DNA of 64,000 nucleotides, taken from Variovorax paradoxus (lineage in GTDB: Bacteria > Pseudomonadota > Gammaproteobacteria > Burkholderiales > Burkholderiaceae_C). Positions 48,401 to 56,975 of this stretch are shown here, piece after piece; within the stretch, counting starts at the first letter, position 1, and the number at the start of each line of letters is the position of its first letter. The DNA lies in NCBI RefSeq assembly GCF_000834655.1, contig NZ_JXQQ01000033.1:85363-149362 (forward strand), read 5' to 3'. The position numbers were made by a program, and so were the translations under genes. The notes under the pieces were generated by a model that did no database searches, was not told the origin of the DNA, and saw nothing but the letters and a program-made list of their open reading frames with translations.

Positions 48401-49328
48401 GAAGGCCCCGGCCGCCGATGAAGGCAAGGCGCCTGCGAAAAGCACGGCGCCCGAAAAGGCGACACCCGCGTTGCCCGCGGGCCAGCGCTACACGGCCTGG
48501 ACCTTCGGCGAGTTGCCCGAGCTGATGGAAGTCCGGCGCGGTTCGCAGTCGCTCATCGGCTTTCCTGCGCTGCGCGACGAAGGCGACGCGGTGACGATCG
48601 AGGTGTTCGACGAGCCTGCCGTGGCCGCTGCCAAGCACCGCGCAGGCCTTCGCCGCCTGTTCGCGCTTCAGCTGAAGGACGCGCTCAAGTACCTCGAGAA
48701 GAACATCCCCGACCTGCAGAAGATGGCCGTGGCCTACATGCCGCTGGGCACCTCCGAGGAACTGCGCGCGCAGATCATCGACGTGGCGATCGACCGCGCC
48801 TTCCTGCAGGAGCCGTTGCCCACCGACGAGTTCGCCTTCAAGCGGCGGCTGGAAGAAGGGCGCGGACGGCTCACGCTGATCGCCAACGAGGTGGCGCGCC
48901 TTGCGTCCACCATCCTCGTGGAGTACGCCGCGGCCGCCCGAAAGATCAAGGACACCAAGATCCAGCCCGATGCGGTACAGGACGCTGCGCAGCAACTGCA
49001 GAAGCTCGTCGGCAAGCGTTTCATTGCCGATTCGCCGTGGACGCAGTTGCAGCACTTCGCGCGCTACCTCAAGGCCATCGTGCTGCGCCTGGACAAGCTG
49101 CGCGCCGACCCTGCACGCGACACCGCCAAGCTGGCAGAGCTTCGCCCGCAGGAGCAGCGCTACTGGCGGCTGGTGGCCGAGCGAAAGGGTGTGGTGGACG
49201 ATCGCATGCTCGAATTCCGCTGGCTGCTGGAAGAGCTTCGCGTGAGCTTCTTCGCCCAGGAGCTGCGCACGCCGCAGCCGGTGAGCGTCAAGCGGCTGGA
49301 CAAGGCCTGGGCCCAGCTGCAGGCATGA
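45465..49328 (+). CDS. hrpA: HrpA, DEAH-box ATP-dependent RNA helicase
   Basis: A helicase of 1287 residues that acts on stalled or collided ribosomes in known bacteria. Walker A GETGSGKTTQLPK (motif I), GHTQPRRIAASSVAKRI (Ia), IIDEAHERSLNIDFLL (DEAH box), VTSATID (III), AETSLTVPG and QRAGRCGRV (V, VI) are intact, followed by the winged-helix/ratchet, OB fold and the long C-terminal DUF3418 region. No ATG exists near the family start; the TTG at 45465 is the best candidate. A Pro/Ala/Lys-rich insert (KASPAPKAPAADEGKAPAKS) sits around residue 975. A terminator follows immediately. Confidence 0.95.
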   Translation: MTTTTPSAPLRIEFPESLPVSGRRDEIMAAIQANQVVIVCGETGSGKTTQLPKIALALGRGKINAEPGKGRLIGHTQPRRIAASSVAKRIAEELKTPLGDVVGFKVRFQDRLSRDASVKLMTDGILLAETQTDPLLKAYDTLIIDEAHERSLNIDFLLGYLREILPRRPDLKVIVTSATIDADRFAQHFASARGPAPIIYVSGRTFPVEQRYRPFEESREHDLNDAIADGVDELWRDPHNAGDILVFLPGEREIREAADHLRRHLSHQPLFRNAEVLPLFARLSGPEQDRIFDSHTGRRIVLATNVAETSLTVPGTRYVIDTGTARVKRYSFRSKVEQLLVEPISQAAANQRAGRCGRVANGICIRLYDEKDFDGRPRFTDPEILRSSLAGVILRMKSLRLGDVARFPFLEAPSPRAIADGYQLLNELGAVDDANELTATGAELAKLPLDPRVGRMILEARTRGALEEVLVIASALSVQDVRDRPMEAQQQADQAHSKFDDEKSEFSGYLRLWKWIADARGGHGDTHKLSNRQYEQLLRQNFINIRRVREWRDIHSQLLTVVTEHKWRINAEPAGYEPLHLSMLAGLLGNVGWKLEDDEAYLGARGIKFYKHPGAHLKKKPGRWIVAAELVETTRLFGRGIANIEPQWLEQVAGHLLKKQLLDPHWEKKGAQVSALERATLYGLVVYSGRRVDFTKVDPVAAREIFIREALVGGQWESKFPFLTANRKLVREVEGLEHKARRQDVLVDEELIFAFYDAQLPADVASGISFENWYRHASREQTRLLYLTRDELMRHQAAGITTQSFPPTLRLGGVDCAAAYLHEPGDAKDGLTVSVPLFVLNQVSEERCEWLVTGMLKDKIQALLKSLPQRPRSRLVPLPDSAAKLAEALSMPELFGTGSLTDVLLKRVRDMTSIDVKRADFKLDMLAPHLFMNLRIVDEHGRQLGMGRNLGALKAELGAQARGAFQALAGLNVKASPAPKAPAADEGKAPAKSTAPEKATPALPAGQRYTAWTFGELPELMEVRRGSQSLIGFPALRDEGDAVTIEVFDEPAVAAAKHRAGLRRLFALQLKDALKYLEKNIPDLQKMAVAYMPLGTSEELRAQIIDVAIDRAFLQEPLPTDEFAFKRRLEEGRGRLTLIANEVARLASTILVEYAAAARKIKDTKIQPDAVQDAAQQLQKLVGKRFIADSPWTQLQHFARYLKAIVLRLDKLRADPARDTAKLAELRPQEQRYWRLVAERKGVVDDRMLEFRWLLEELRVSFFAQELRTPQPVSVKRLDKAWAQLQA

Positions 49329-49356
49329 AAAAGCCCGCGGCGAAGCGGGCTTTTTT
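49328..49356 (+). terminator. Rho-independent terminator after hrpA
   Basis: Stem AAGCCCGC / GCGGGCTT with a GGCGAA loop and a T run right after the hrpA stop. A tracts on the left side make it bidirectional, so it can also serve the minus-strand DUF3309 gene. Confidence 0.9.
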
Positions 49357-49372
49357 CATTGGGTGGTGGCTG

Positions 49373-49531
49373 CTATATGCGGCCCATGAGCACGAGGACG
49401 ATGACGATCAGCACGATGAGGCCGACGCCGCCGCTAGGCCCGTAGCCCCAGGAGCGGCTGTAGCCCCAGCTCGGCAACGCGCCGATCAATATCAGGATCA
49501 GGACGATGAGCAGAATGAACGAGAGGGACAT
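49373..49531 (-). CDS. DUF3309 small membrane protein (52 aa)
   Basis: It reads MSLSFILLIVLILILIGALP, a short Trp/Tyr/Gly turn (SWGYSRSWGYGPSGG), then VGLIVLIVIVLVLMGRI. This two-helix hairpin with a WGYS centre is the DUF3309 pattern, common and often abundant in proteobacteria, with unknown function. An AGGAGAAAATC ribosome site precedes the ATG. It is followed by the shared terminator after hrpA. Confidence 0.85.
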   Translation of the reverse strand: MSLSFILLIVLILILIGALPSWGYSRSWGYGPSGGVGLIVLIVIVLVLMGRI

Positions 49532-49630
49532 GATTTTCTCCTGGGACGTTTGTTGTAACGAGCCTTGATGCTCATCGTCCCGCGGCGCCGCTAGCGCCGG
49601 AGAGCCGCCCCTTCGGCGGTCAGGGCTGTC

Positions 49631-50087
49631 CTACCGTTGGCGTCGGCGCTTGGCGCTTGCTTCGTCGGAGAGCAGGAAGTGCATGCCGATGGCGAACGCC
49701 AGGAAGACGGCGCCCAGACCGCCGACGATGGTTGCTCCGCCCCACAGATCGAAGAAGCCGTCGAGCCGGGCGTCCTTCGGGTCGGCGGGGTCGAAGAACA
49801 CCCCCACGACCTCTCCCTTGTCGTAGGCGGGCGGGCGGGCTGCTGCTGCTCGACGGCGCGAACTCGACGATTTCGCCAGACGGCGCCTTGAAACGCACCA
49901 GCGGGCGCCATGTGTCCGAGCTGTTGCGGCGAGAACTCTCAACCCGCAGCAGCTCGATCACCTCGCCTTGCGCGCGGCTGGCCGAAGCGATGAACTTGGT
50001 GGTGTTCTGGTACAGGAGCCACGCGCCGACGAGCATCACGACGCCGATGAGGCCGAAGACCAATTTGACGATGCCGGCCGATTTCAT
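49631..50087 (-). pseudogene. DUF3592 membrane protein gene interrupted by a 4-base frameshift
   Basis: The first part (MKSAGIVKLVFGLIGVVMLV...VRFKAPSGEIVEFAPSSSS) and the last part (PPAYDKGEVVGVFFDPADPK...DEASAKRRRQR) are the two halves of a DUF3592 protein but lie in different frames. They join at a run of CCCG units (49826-49840). Removing one 4-base unit restores one continuous frame of about 150 residues with two membrane helices. It is either a recent frameshift, a slippage-prone switch, or a base-call error. The functional form is unknown. Confidence 0.75.
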
Positions 50088-50096
50088 TCAGGCACC

Positions 50097-50471
50097 TCAG
50101 CTTCGCGTCAGCTCGGCCAACAGGGTGCCGACGGCCGCGAGCAGCAGACCGACGGCTAGAAAGCCCGCCGCCCCGAGCGTGAAGAGCAGCGCCTGTCGCC
50201 AAGGGCGCGTGCGAAAGAAATAAACCGGAATGCCCAGCAGCGGAAAGACCCCCGCGAGCAATGCCGAGCGGCCCGGAGGAATCACGCCGCGCGCGAGTCC
50301 CTCGGCCCGGCACCATGTGTAGCAAAGCGCCGAGATCAGGATGGCGTGCGCCACGTCGAGCACGGTGTAGTCCTTGCCGCGCACCGGCGGCAGGAAGGCG
50401 TCGACCACGCCCACCAGGAGGAACGAGAGGCCCAGCACCAGCAGGATCCAGCGCGGCCGATTCATCGTCAT
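50097..50471 (-). CDS. Small polytopic membrane protein, unrecognised
   Basis: A protein of 124 residues with about four hydrophobic segments (WILLVLGLSFLLVGVVDAF, AHAILISALCYTWC, LLAGVFPLLGIPVYFF, LLFTLGAAGFLAVGLLLAAV). There is no recognised family. It ends 9 bases before the frameshifted DUF3592 gene and may be co-transcribed with it. A second ATG three codons in is an alternative start. Confidence 0.6.
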   Translation of the reverse strand: MTMNRPRWILLVLGLSFLLVGVVDAFLPPVRGKDYTVLDVAHAILISALCYTWCRAEGLARGVIPPGRSALLAGVFPLLGIPVYFFRTRPWRQALLFTLGAAGFLAVGLLLAAVGTLLAELTRS

Positions 50472-50499
50472 CGCGGCACCCGGGTCCTGGCGGCTGTCG

Positions 50500-51675
50500 T
50501 CAGAGCTTTGCGAGCCGGTCCAGTGCGGCGAGCAGCGTCTCGTCCTTCTTGGCGAAGCAGAAGCGCACCACGCGCTGGTCGAAGCCGTTCCCGTAGAACG
50601 CCGACAGCGGAATCGCCGCCACGCCGATCTCGCGGGTGAGCCACAGGCAGAAGTCGGCCTCGGAGAGATCGCTCACGGCAGAGATGTCGACGCACTGGAA
50701 GTAGCTGCCTTCGCTGCGCAGCAACCGGAAGCGCGTCTTCTCGGCCAGGCCCGCGGCGAACAGGTCCCGCTTGCGCTGGTAGAAGGCGGGCAGTTCGAGG
50801 TAGGGCTTCGGCTCGGCCATGTACTGCGCGAGCGCATGCTGCATCGGCGTGTTGACGGTGAACACGTTGAACTGGTGCACCTTGCGGAACTCGGCCATCA
50901 GCGGCGCGGGCGCCGCCACATAGCCGACCTTCCAGCCGGTCACGTGGTAGGTCTTGCCGAAGCTGCTGACGATGAAGCTGCGCGCCGCCAGGCCAGGGAA
51001 GCGGGCCACGCTCTCGTGGCGTGCGGCATCGAACACCATGTGCTCGTAGACCTCGTCGGCGATCACGAACACGTCGGTGGGCGCGAGCAGTTCCTCGAGC
51101 TTGCGCATCTCGACCTCGGTCCAGACCGTGGCGCTCGGGTTGTGCGGGGTGTTGATGATGATCGCGCGCGTGCGCGGCGAGAGCGCGGCGGCGATCTTGT
51201 CGAAGTCGGGGCGGAAGGTGCCGGGCACGAGCGGCACGCGCACCACGCTGCCGCCGGCCAGGTCGATGTTTGGCACGTAGCTGTCGTAGCAGGGCTCCAG
51301 CACGATCACTTCGTCGCCGGGCCGCACGATGGCCAGGATGGCGGTAATGATCGCCTGCGTCGCGCCGGCGGTGACGGTGATCTCGGTGGCTGCGCTGTAG
51401 CTGTGGCCGTAGAGCGCGGAGATCTTGGCGGCGATGGCATCGCGCAGCGCCGGAATGCCCGGCATCGGCGGGTACTGGTTGTGGCCCGCGGCCATGGCGG
51501 CCGTCACGTCTTCGAGCAGCTTCGGATCGCAATGGAAATCCGGAAAGCCCTGGCCTAGATTGACCGCGTTCTTCTCGGCGGCCAGCGCCGACATGACGGT
51601 GAAGATGGTGGTGCCGACGGCCGGAAGCTTCGTCGTGATCTCGGGCGTGCGGGGAGAAGAAAGAACAGTGCTCAT
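50500..51675 (-). CDS. PLP-dependent aminotransferase (methionine/kynurenine aminotransferase-like)
   Basis: A class I/II fold aminotransferase of 391 residues. It shows VNLGQGFPDFHCDPKLLEDV, the INTPHNPSATVW motif, VIADEVYEHMVF and the PLP lysine SSFGKTYHVTGWKVGY. This combination is close to YbdL/KAT-type enzymes, which act on methionine or aromatic amino acids. The ATG at 51675 is the start; an additional 16-residue N-terminal extension precedes the conserved part. The exact substrate is uncertain. Confidence 0.87.
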   Translation of the reverse strand: MSTVLSSPRTPEITTKLPAVGTTIFTVMSALAAEKNAVNLGQGFPDFHCDPKLLEDVTAAMAAGHNQYPPMPGIPALRDAIAAKISALYGHSYSAATEITVTAGATQAIITAILAIVRPGDEVIVLEPCYDSYVPNIDLAGGSVVRVPLVPGTFRPDFDKIAAALSPRTRAIIINTPHNPSATVWTEVEMRKLEELLAPTDVFVIADEVYEHMVFDAARHESVARFPGLAARSFIVSSFGKTYHVTGWKVGYVAAPAPLMAEFRKVHQFNVFTVNTPMQHALAQYMAEPKPYLELPAFYQRKRDLFAAGLAEKTRFRLLRSEGSYFQCVDISAVSDLSEADFCLWLTREIGVAAIPLSAFYGNGFDQRVVRFCFAKKDETLLAALDRLAKL

Positions 51676-51721
51676 GGTGGTCGTGGGTTCAGTGATTCCG
51701 CCGCGCCTTCCCTCTTCGTGG

Positions 51722-51813
51722 AACACCGCAGAACCGGCTCCGCCGGGCTGCTGGTGTTGCCACCTCAAAGGGGGGTGGCGAAGCGACACGAAGTGCGCGA
51801 AGACTGGGGGTGA
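51722..51813. repeat. Dispersed intergenic repeat, copy 3 of 3
   Basis: It starts AACACCGCAGAACCGGCTCC and runs through GGTGTTGCCACCTCAAAGGG and the invariant core GCGACACGAAGTGCGCG to CTGGGGGTGA. It lies immediately after the cysB stop and before the aminotransferase start, in the same orientation as copy 2 relative to transcription. It is nearly identical to copy 2. Confidence 0.85.
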
Positions 51814-51815
51814 TC

Positions 51816-52757
51816 CTATAGCTCGTAGTCTTGTTGATGGCCGCTCAGCGCCTTGGCGATCAGGTTGCGGTCGAGCCGGTCGGAGAGCAGCTCGGCGAAC
51901 TTGAAGACGAAGTTGCGCAGGTACGCGCTGCGCTTGAACGCGACACGGGCAATATTCTGGCCGAACACCTGGCCCATCGGGCGCACCACGAGGTCGGCGT
52001 TCGACTCGTCGCGCACCGCCATCTCGGCCACGATGCCTACGCCCAGGCCCAGGCGAACGTAGGTCTTGATCACGTCGGAATCGATCGCCTCGAGTGCGAT
52101 GCGCGGCGTGAGCTTCTTCTGCGCGAAGGCGTGGTCGATGCGCGTGCGGCCGGTGAACGACGGGTGGTAGGTGATGATCGGCTCGCTCGCCAGATCTTCG
52201 AGCGAAATGCGCTCCTTGGCGGCCAGCGGATGGTCCTTGGGCAGCACCAGCACGTGCTGCCATTCGTAGCAGGGCAGGGTCACGAGTTCGGCGTAGCCGT
52301 CGAGCGATTCGGTGGCGATGCCGATCTCGGCGATCTCGTCGATCACCATGCGCGCCACCTGGTCGGGCGAGCCCTGATGCAGGCTCACGTTGACCTTCGG
52401 ATAGGCCTCGCGCAGGTTGGCCACGGGCACCGGCAGCACGTAGCGCGCCTGGGTGTGGGTGGTGGCGATCGAGAGGGTGCCGCTGTCCTGGGCGCTGAAC
52501 TGTTCGCCGATGCGTTTCAGGTTGCCCACCTCGCGCATGATGAGTTCGATGCTGGCAATGACATGCTGGCCCGGCTCGGTCACGCGTTTGAGGCGCTTGC
52601 CGTGGCGCGCGAAGATCTCGACGCCAAGCTCTTCTTCGAGTTCGATGATGGCCTTGGAGACGCCCGGCTGCGAGGTGTGAAGTGCCTTGGCCGCCTCGGT
52701 AAGGTTCAGGTTGCGCCGCACGGCTTCCTGAACAAACTTGAATTGGTGCAGATTCAT
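51816..52757 (-). CDS. cysB: CysB-type LysR regulator of sulfur assimilation
   Basis: A protein of 313 residues with the CysB signature N-terminus (MNLHQFKFVQEAVRRNLNLT, ALHTSQPGVSKAIIELEEEL) and the CysB/Cbl effector domain (SIATTHTQARYVLPVPVANL, HQGSPDQVARMV, TYHPSFTGRTRID). It should respond to N-acetylserine or related sulfur signals. The ATG at 52757 is the family start. The neighbouring CbiX-like gene, a possible sirohaem enzyme, fits a link with sulfite reduction. SsuABC-type importers in the window are potential targets, by inference. Confidence 0.92.
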   Translation of the reverse strand: MNLHQFKFVQEAVRRNLNLTEAAKALHTSQPGVSKAIIELEEELGVEIFARHGKRLKRVTEPGQHVIASIELIMREVGNLKRIGEQFSAQDSGTLSIATTHTQARYVLPVPVANLREAYPKVNVSLHQGSPDQVARMVIDEIAEIGIATESLDGYAELVTLPCYEWQHVLVLPKDHPLAAKERISLEDLASEPIITYHPSFTGRTRIDHAFAQKKLTPRIALEAIDSDVIKTYVRLGLGVGIVAEMAVRDESNADLVVRPMGQVFGQNIARVAFKRSAYLRNFVFKFAELLSDRLDRNLIAKALSGHQQDYEL

Positions 52758-52819
52758 ATCAAATTCCGTCTTATTGCGGAATTCATTATGCCTTCGCAAT
52801 CTATCGAAATTGCCGGGTC

Positions 52820-53197
52820 TCAGGATTTGACCGCAATTCTCGCCAGCAATTCGACCAATTCGGGCTCCTCGCCGACGATGCGGGCGAGCGTGAAATCGAC
52901 CTGCGGCCAGGTCGTGCGTAGGTTGTCGAGCTGAAGCGGAAGGTCTTCTCGGGCGTGCTTGCCCATGCCGAGGAACAGGGGAACGACTCGGATGGCGGTG
53001 GCGCCATCGGCGATCAGCCCGGCTGCCGCCGAAGGGAGGTCGGGCGTGGCCAATTCCATGTAGGCGCAGACGACGTGCGCAGCGGGGTCGTCCTGCAAGA
53101 CCCGCGCGGCCACCGCCTCGATGGGCTCGCGCCAGCGCTCGTCGCGCGAACCGTGCGCCAGCAGGACGGTGCCCTGCGATGCGAGAGCCCCGGTCAT
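52820..53197 (-). CDS. CbiX/SirB-like chelatase (sirohydrochlorin cobalto/ferrochelatase family)
   Basis: A single-domain chelatase of 125 residues. The metal and substrate His are in VLLAHGSRDERW and FLGMGKHAREDLP, as in CbiX-short proteins, which insert iron or cobalt into sirohydrochlorin. It overlaps lptG by 4 bases and lies 62 bases from the cysB start. Proximity to cysB suggests the sirohaem (sulfite reductase cofactor) role. Confidence 0.88.
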   Translation of the reverse strand: MTGALASQGTVLLAHGSRDERWREPIEAVAARVLQDDPAAHVVCAYMELATPDLPSAAAGLIADGATAIRVVPLFLGMGKHAREDLPLQLDNLRTTWPQVDFTLARIVGEEPELVELLARIAVKS

Positions 53198-54303
53198 CTT
53201 CGAAGAACCAGCCAGCTGAAGGCCGTCAACGACATCACCGAATAGATGAGCCCCGGCGCCGCCGCCGTGAGCCAGGGCGACCAGTTGCTGAGGTTGCCGA
53301 GGTAGCCGAACACGTTGTTCAGCAGGAAGAAGCTGATGCCGATCATCACGCCGCCGAACACATAGGTCGTGATGCCCGCCTGGCGAAAGTGCAGGTAGGC
53401 GAAGGGCAGGGCGAGCACCACCATCACCAGGCACGACAGCGGATAGAACACCTTGCGCCAGAACTCGATCTCGTAGCGCTGCGCGGTCTGGCCGTTCGCA
53501 TCCAGGTGGCGGATGTAGTCGAACAGGTCGATGGTGCTCATGCGGTCTGGCCGCAGCAGTGCCACAGACACCATTTCGGCGGTCAGCGAAGTCTTCCAGT
53601 CCATCGCGGGAATTTCGGTGGTGACGATGCGGGCCTTGTCGGCGGCGCTGCGCGTGTCGTAGTCCTGCTTCTCGATGTCCGCGAGCGCCCAGTGCCCATC
53701 CAGGATGCGCGCGGACTTGGCAACCAGCTGCTTGCTCACGTAGCCGTTGGCGTCGAATTCGAAGATGCGCGCATTCTTGAGCGAGCCGTCGCGCGCTATG
53801 GACAGCACGTTGACGGCGTAGGACACGTTGTCGCGTTTCTCCTTGAGCCAGGCGCCTGTGTTGCCCACCAGCGAATAGGTGCCCTGGTAGCGCGACTTCA
53901 GGAGCTGGCCGGTGCGCTCGGACATCGGTGCGATGTAGTCGCCCACCGCGAAGGTCAGGATGACGAAGCCCACGCCGAGCAGCAAAAGGGTGCGCAGCGC
54001 GCGCCAGGGGCCCAGGCCGCTGGTTCTCAGGATGGTGTATTCGGAGCTCTGCGCGAGGCGCGCCATCACGAAGATGCAACCGATAAGCACGGTGATCGGC
54101 AGCAGTTCATAAAGATGGCTGGGGACCAGCAGCGCCACATAGATCAGCGCCTGCATCGGCCCGTAGGCCAGGCTTTCGGGCTTGCCGACGGACTGCAGCT
54201 CGTCGACGAAGTCGAAGAAGAAGAACAGGCTCAGGAAGCCGAGCGTCACGAAGGCCACCGCCTTCAGTGCCTCGACATAGATCAGGCGTCGGATTGTTTT
54301 CAC
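53194..54303 (-). CDS. lptG: LptG, LPS export ABC transporter permease
   Basis: An inner-membrane protein of 369 residues that with LptF and LptB2 extracts lipopolysaccharide. Three N-terminal helices, a periplasmic beta-jellyroll (about 130-270, TYSLVGNTGAWLKEKRDNVS) and three C-terminal helices (KVFYPLSCLVMVVLALPFAY) are as expected. The GTG at 54303 overlaps the lptF stop (GTGA), and the 3' end overlaps the CbiX-like gene. Confidence 0.94.
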   Translation of the reverse strand: MKTIRRLIYVEALKAVAFVTLGFLSLFFFFDFVDELQSVGKPESLAYGPMQALIYVALLVPSHLYELLPITVLIGCIFVMARLAQSSEYTILRTSGLGPWRALRTLLLLGVGFVILTFAVGDYIAPMSERTGQLLKSRYQGTYSLVGNTGAWLKEKRDNVSYAVNVLSIARDGSLKNARIFEFDANGYVSKQLVAKSARILDGHWALADIEKQDYDTRSAADKARIVTTEIPAMDWKTSLTAEMVSVALLRPDRMSTIDLFDYIRHLDANGQTAQRYEIEFWRKVFYPLSCLVMVVLALPFAYLHFRQAGITTYVFGGVMIGISFFLLNNVFGYLGNLSNWSPWLTAAAPGLIYSVMSLTAFSWLVLRR

Positions 54304-55439
54304 GAGGTGGGGTCGATCTTGTGGGGCTGCGCAGGCTGCAGGCCGCCGGCGATCACGCGCGCGGGCTTCCGGCGCTGGCCCCAATTGTTGTTGCGCAGGA
54401 ACAGCCACGCTGTGGCAATGAGGAAGACGCCGCCATGCAGGAGGAGCATGAAGCTGCCCATGCCGTAGCGGCCGGAGCTGATCCAGCTTTGCCCCAGGTT
54501 CAGCAGGTTGTAGTAGATGACGAATGCGAACAGCGCGAACAGCAGGTTGCCGCTGCGGCCCACGCGCGGATTCACGCTCGAGACGGTCAGTGCCAGCAGC
54601 ACGAAGTTGATGGCGGCCAGCAGCATGCCGATGCGCCAGCCCAGCTCGCCCAGGCTCGCGCTGCTGCGGTCGCGCAGCAGCGAGAGCGTGGTGCGGGCGC
54701 GCGGCGGGGTGGTGTTGGCGGTGGCGTCGGCGCTGCCGCCGGCGCGGGTGCCGTAGGTCTTGAACTCGCTGATCTTGAGGCCCGAAGTCGGCAGCAGCGG
54801 ACGCTCCAGGCGCTGGCCGTTGCTGAGCATCAGGAAGCGGTTGGGACCGATGTCCTCGATGCGGCCGCTGCGCGCCGAAGTGGTGATCTGCAGGCCGCGC
54901 TCGATCGCCCAGATGAAGACGTTGGTGGCGGTCGCGCCGTCCGGCGTGTCCTTGTCGATGAAGAAGACGCGCATGCGGCCTGAGGATTCACGGAACTCGC
55001 CGGGCGTCACGCGTTCGATGTCGCTGCGCTGCTCGTACTGCTGGCGCATGCCCATGGTCTGCGAGTTGGCCCAGGGCCAGCCCACCATCGCCATCACGGC
55101 GATCAGGATCAGCACGGGCCACGCGAAGCGGAACAGCGGCTCGACGAAGTCGGCGAGGCCCCGGCCGCTGGAGAACCAGATGACCATCTCGCTGTCGCGG
55201 TACATGCGCGAGAGGGTGCCGACGATGGCGATGAACAGGCTCAGGCTCAGGATGGTCGGCATGTAGCCGAGCACCGTGTAGGCCATCACGAGGAACACCT
55301 CTTGCGGGTTCACACTGCCCTTGGACGCGAGCCCGAGGGTACGGATGAGCATCATGGTCATCACGATGGTGACCAGAACCACGAGGGTCGCTCCGAAGCT
55401 GCGGGACAGCTCCTTGCGTAGGGAAGAATGGAATAACAT
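54300..55439 (-). CDS. lptF: LptF, LPS export ABC transporter permease
   Basis: The partner of LptG, 379 residues: MLFHSSLRKELSRSFGATLV, three helices (TLVVLVTIVMTMMLIRTL, YMPTILSLSLFIAIVGTLSR), a periplasmic domain with RESSGRMRVFFIDKD, and C-terminal helices. The ATG at 55439 matches the family start; 11 residues upstream are not conserved. It is divergent from pepA with only 21 bases between the starts, the usual lptF-pepA arrangement. Confidence 0.94.
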   Translation of the reverse strand: MLFHSSLRKELSRSFGATLVVLVTIVMTMMLIRTLGLASKGSVNPQEVFLVMAYTVLGYMPTILSLSLFIAIVGTLSRMYRDSEMVIWFSSGRGLADFVEPLFRFAWPVLILIAVMAMVGWPWANSQTMGMRQQYEQRSDIERVTPGEFRESSGRMRVFFIDKDTPDGATATNVFIWAIERGLQITTSARSGRIEDIGPNRFLMLSNGQRLERPLLPTSGLKISEFKTYGTRAGGSADATANTTPPRARTTLSLLRDRSSASLGELGWRIGMLLAAINFVLLALTVSSVNPRVGRSGNLLFALFAFVIYYNLLNLGQSWISSGRYGMGSFMLLLHGGVFLIATAWLFLRNNNWGQRRKPARVIAGGLQPAQPHKIDPTS

Positions 55440-55460
55440 CGTTCGAGGAAAAAAAGGATT

Positions 55461-56975
55461 ATGGACTTTCAACTCAAGCCCCTCACCATCGCCCAGGCCG
55501 CAGCCGAAAAATCCGACGTCCTCATCGTGCTCGTCGGCAGCGCGCCCATCGCCTCGAAAGACGCCCTTTCCGTGCTGGCCGCCAGTGCCAGGAAGGCCGG
55601 CGACCTGCCCGACAAGGCCGGCAAGCTCCTGTCACTCTACCGCCCGGACGACGTCGTAGCCTCTCGCGTCGTGCTGGCAGCCATCGGCGACGGCAAGCCC
55701 GCCTCGGTTCGCAGCGGGGTCATCGCGGCGGTCAACGCGGCCAAGGCCCATCGGCCCAAGCGGGCCGTCGTCGTATTTGCCCAGCCGGCCGACGGCGCCG
55801 CCGTCGCCTGTGCGGTCACTGCCGCGGCCGAAGCCAGCTATGTCTACACCACCACCAAGCCGAAGGCCGAGGCGCGCAGCATCCGCCACCTGACCATCGG
55901 CGTGGCCGATGCGGCCGGCACAAGCAAGGCCTTCGACGAGGCCCGCGCCACCGTGCTCGGCATCGAGCTGGCCAAGGAGTGGGGCAACCGCCCGGCCAAC
56001 CACGCCACGCCCACGCTGCTGGCGGAAGCCGCCAAGGGCCTGTCCAAGCTCCCCAATGTCAAATGCGAGGTGCTCGGGCCCAAAGAAGTCGAGAAGCTGG
56101 GCATGGGCTCCTTCGCCGCGGTGGCGCAGGGCTCGGCCGAGCCCCTGCGCTTCATCGTGCTGCGCTACCAGGGCGCACCCAAGGACCAAGCGCCGGTGGT
56201 GCTGGTCGGCAAGGGCATCACCTTCGACACCGGCGGCGTTTCGCTCAAGCCCGCGGCCGAGATGGACGAGATGAAGTTCGACATGTGCGGCGCAGCGAGC
56301 GTGCTGGGCACCTTCCGCGCGCTCGGCGAGATCCAGCCGGCGATCAACGTGGTCGGGCTCATTCCCTCGTGCGAGAACATGAACGACGGCAAGGCCGTCA
56401 AGCCGGGCGACGTGGTCACCAGCATGAGCGGCCAGACCATCGAGGTGCTCAACACCGACGCCGAAGGCCGGCTCATCCTGTGCGATGCGCTGACCTATGC
56501 CAAGCGCTTCGATCCTGCCGCTGTGATCGACATCGCCACGCTCACCGGCGCCTGCGTGATCGCGCTCGGCGGCGTGCGAAGCGGCCTGTTCGCGAGCGAC
56601 GAGACGCTGGCTGCGGCCCTGCAGGCGGCGGGCGAGGAATCGCAGGACCGCTGCTGGCGCCTGCCGCTGGACGACGAGTACGCGGAAGGCCTCAAGAGCA
56701 ACTTCGCCGACGTGGCCAACATCGGGGGGCGTGCCGGTGGCGCGGTCGTCGCGGCCAAGTTCCTGCAGCGTTTTGTCGGCGACTACGCATGGGCGCACCT
56801 GGACATCGCGGGCACCGCATGGAAGAGCGGCGCGGCCAAGGGATCTACGGGCCGGCCGGTGGGGCTTCTGGTGTCCTACCTGACGACGCGTGCGGCCAGC
56901 ACGGCCGCTACCGCTGCACCCAAGGCCAAGGCCGAACCCAAGGCGCCGACCCGGAAGGCCCGGTCCTCCAAGTGA
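55461..56975 (+). CDS. pepA: PepA, leucyl aminopeptidase (M17)
   Basis: A hexameric di-metal aminopeptidase of 504 residues. Metal/catalytic motifs: GKGITFDTGGVSLKPAAEMD, KFDMCGAASV and NTDAEGRLILCDAL. In enterobacteria PepA also binds DNA; the N-terminal domain is present here. A 25-residue Ala/Lys-rich tail is added after the catalytic domain. The stop overlaps the holC start (GTGA). Confidence 0.96.
   Translation: MDFQLKPLTIAQAAAEKSDVLIVLVGSAPIASKDALSVLAASARKAGDLPDKAGKLLSLYRPDDVVASRVVLAAIGDGKPASVRSGVIAAVNAAKAHRPKRAVVVFAQPADGAAVACAVTAAAEASYVYTTTKPKAEARSIRHLTIGVADAAGTSKAFDEARATVLGIELAKEWGNRPANHATPTLLAEAAKGLSKLPNVKCEVLGPKEVEKLGMGSFAAVAQGSAEPLRFIVLRYQGAPKDQAPVVLVGKGITFDTGGVSLKPAAEMDEMKFDMCGAASVLGTFRALGEIQPAINVVGLIPSCENMNDGKAVKPGDVVTSMSGQTIEVLNTDAEGRLILCDALTYAKRFDPAAVIDIATLTGACVIALGGVRSGLFASDETLAAALQAAGEESQDRCWRLPLDDEYAEGLKSNFADVANIGGRAGGAVVAAKFLQRFVGDYAWAHLDIAGTAWKSGAAKGSTGRPVGLLVSYLTTRAASTAATAAPKAKAEPKAPTRKARSSK

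Noticed and set aside
45324..49055. A 1243-codon open frame antisense to hrpA
   Set aside because: GC-rich DNA leaves long shadow frames opposite real genes. Its translation is Arg/His/Ala-rich with no family pattern, while the plus strand encodes a full HrpA with all helicase motifs.
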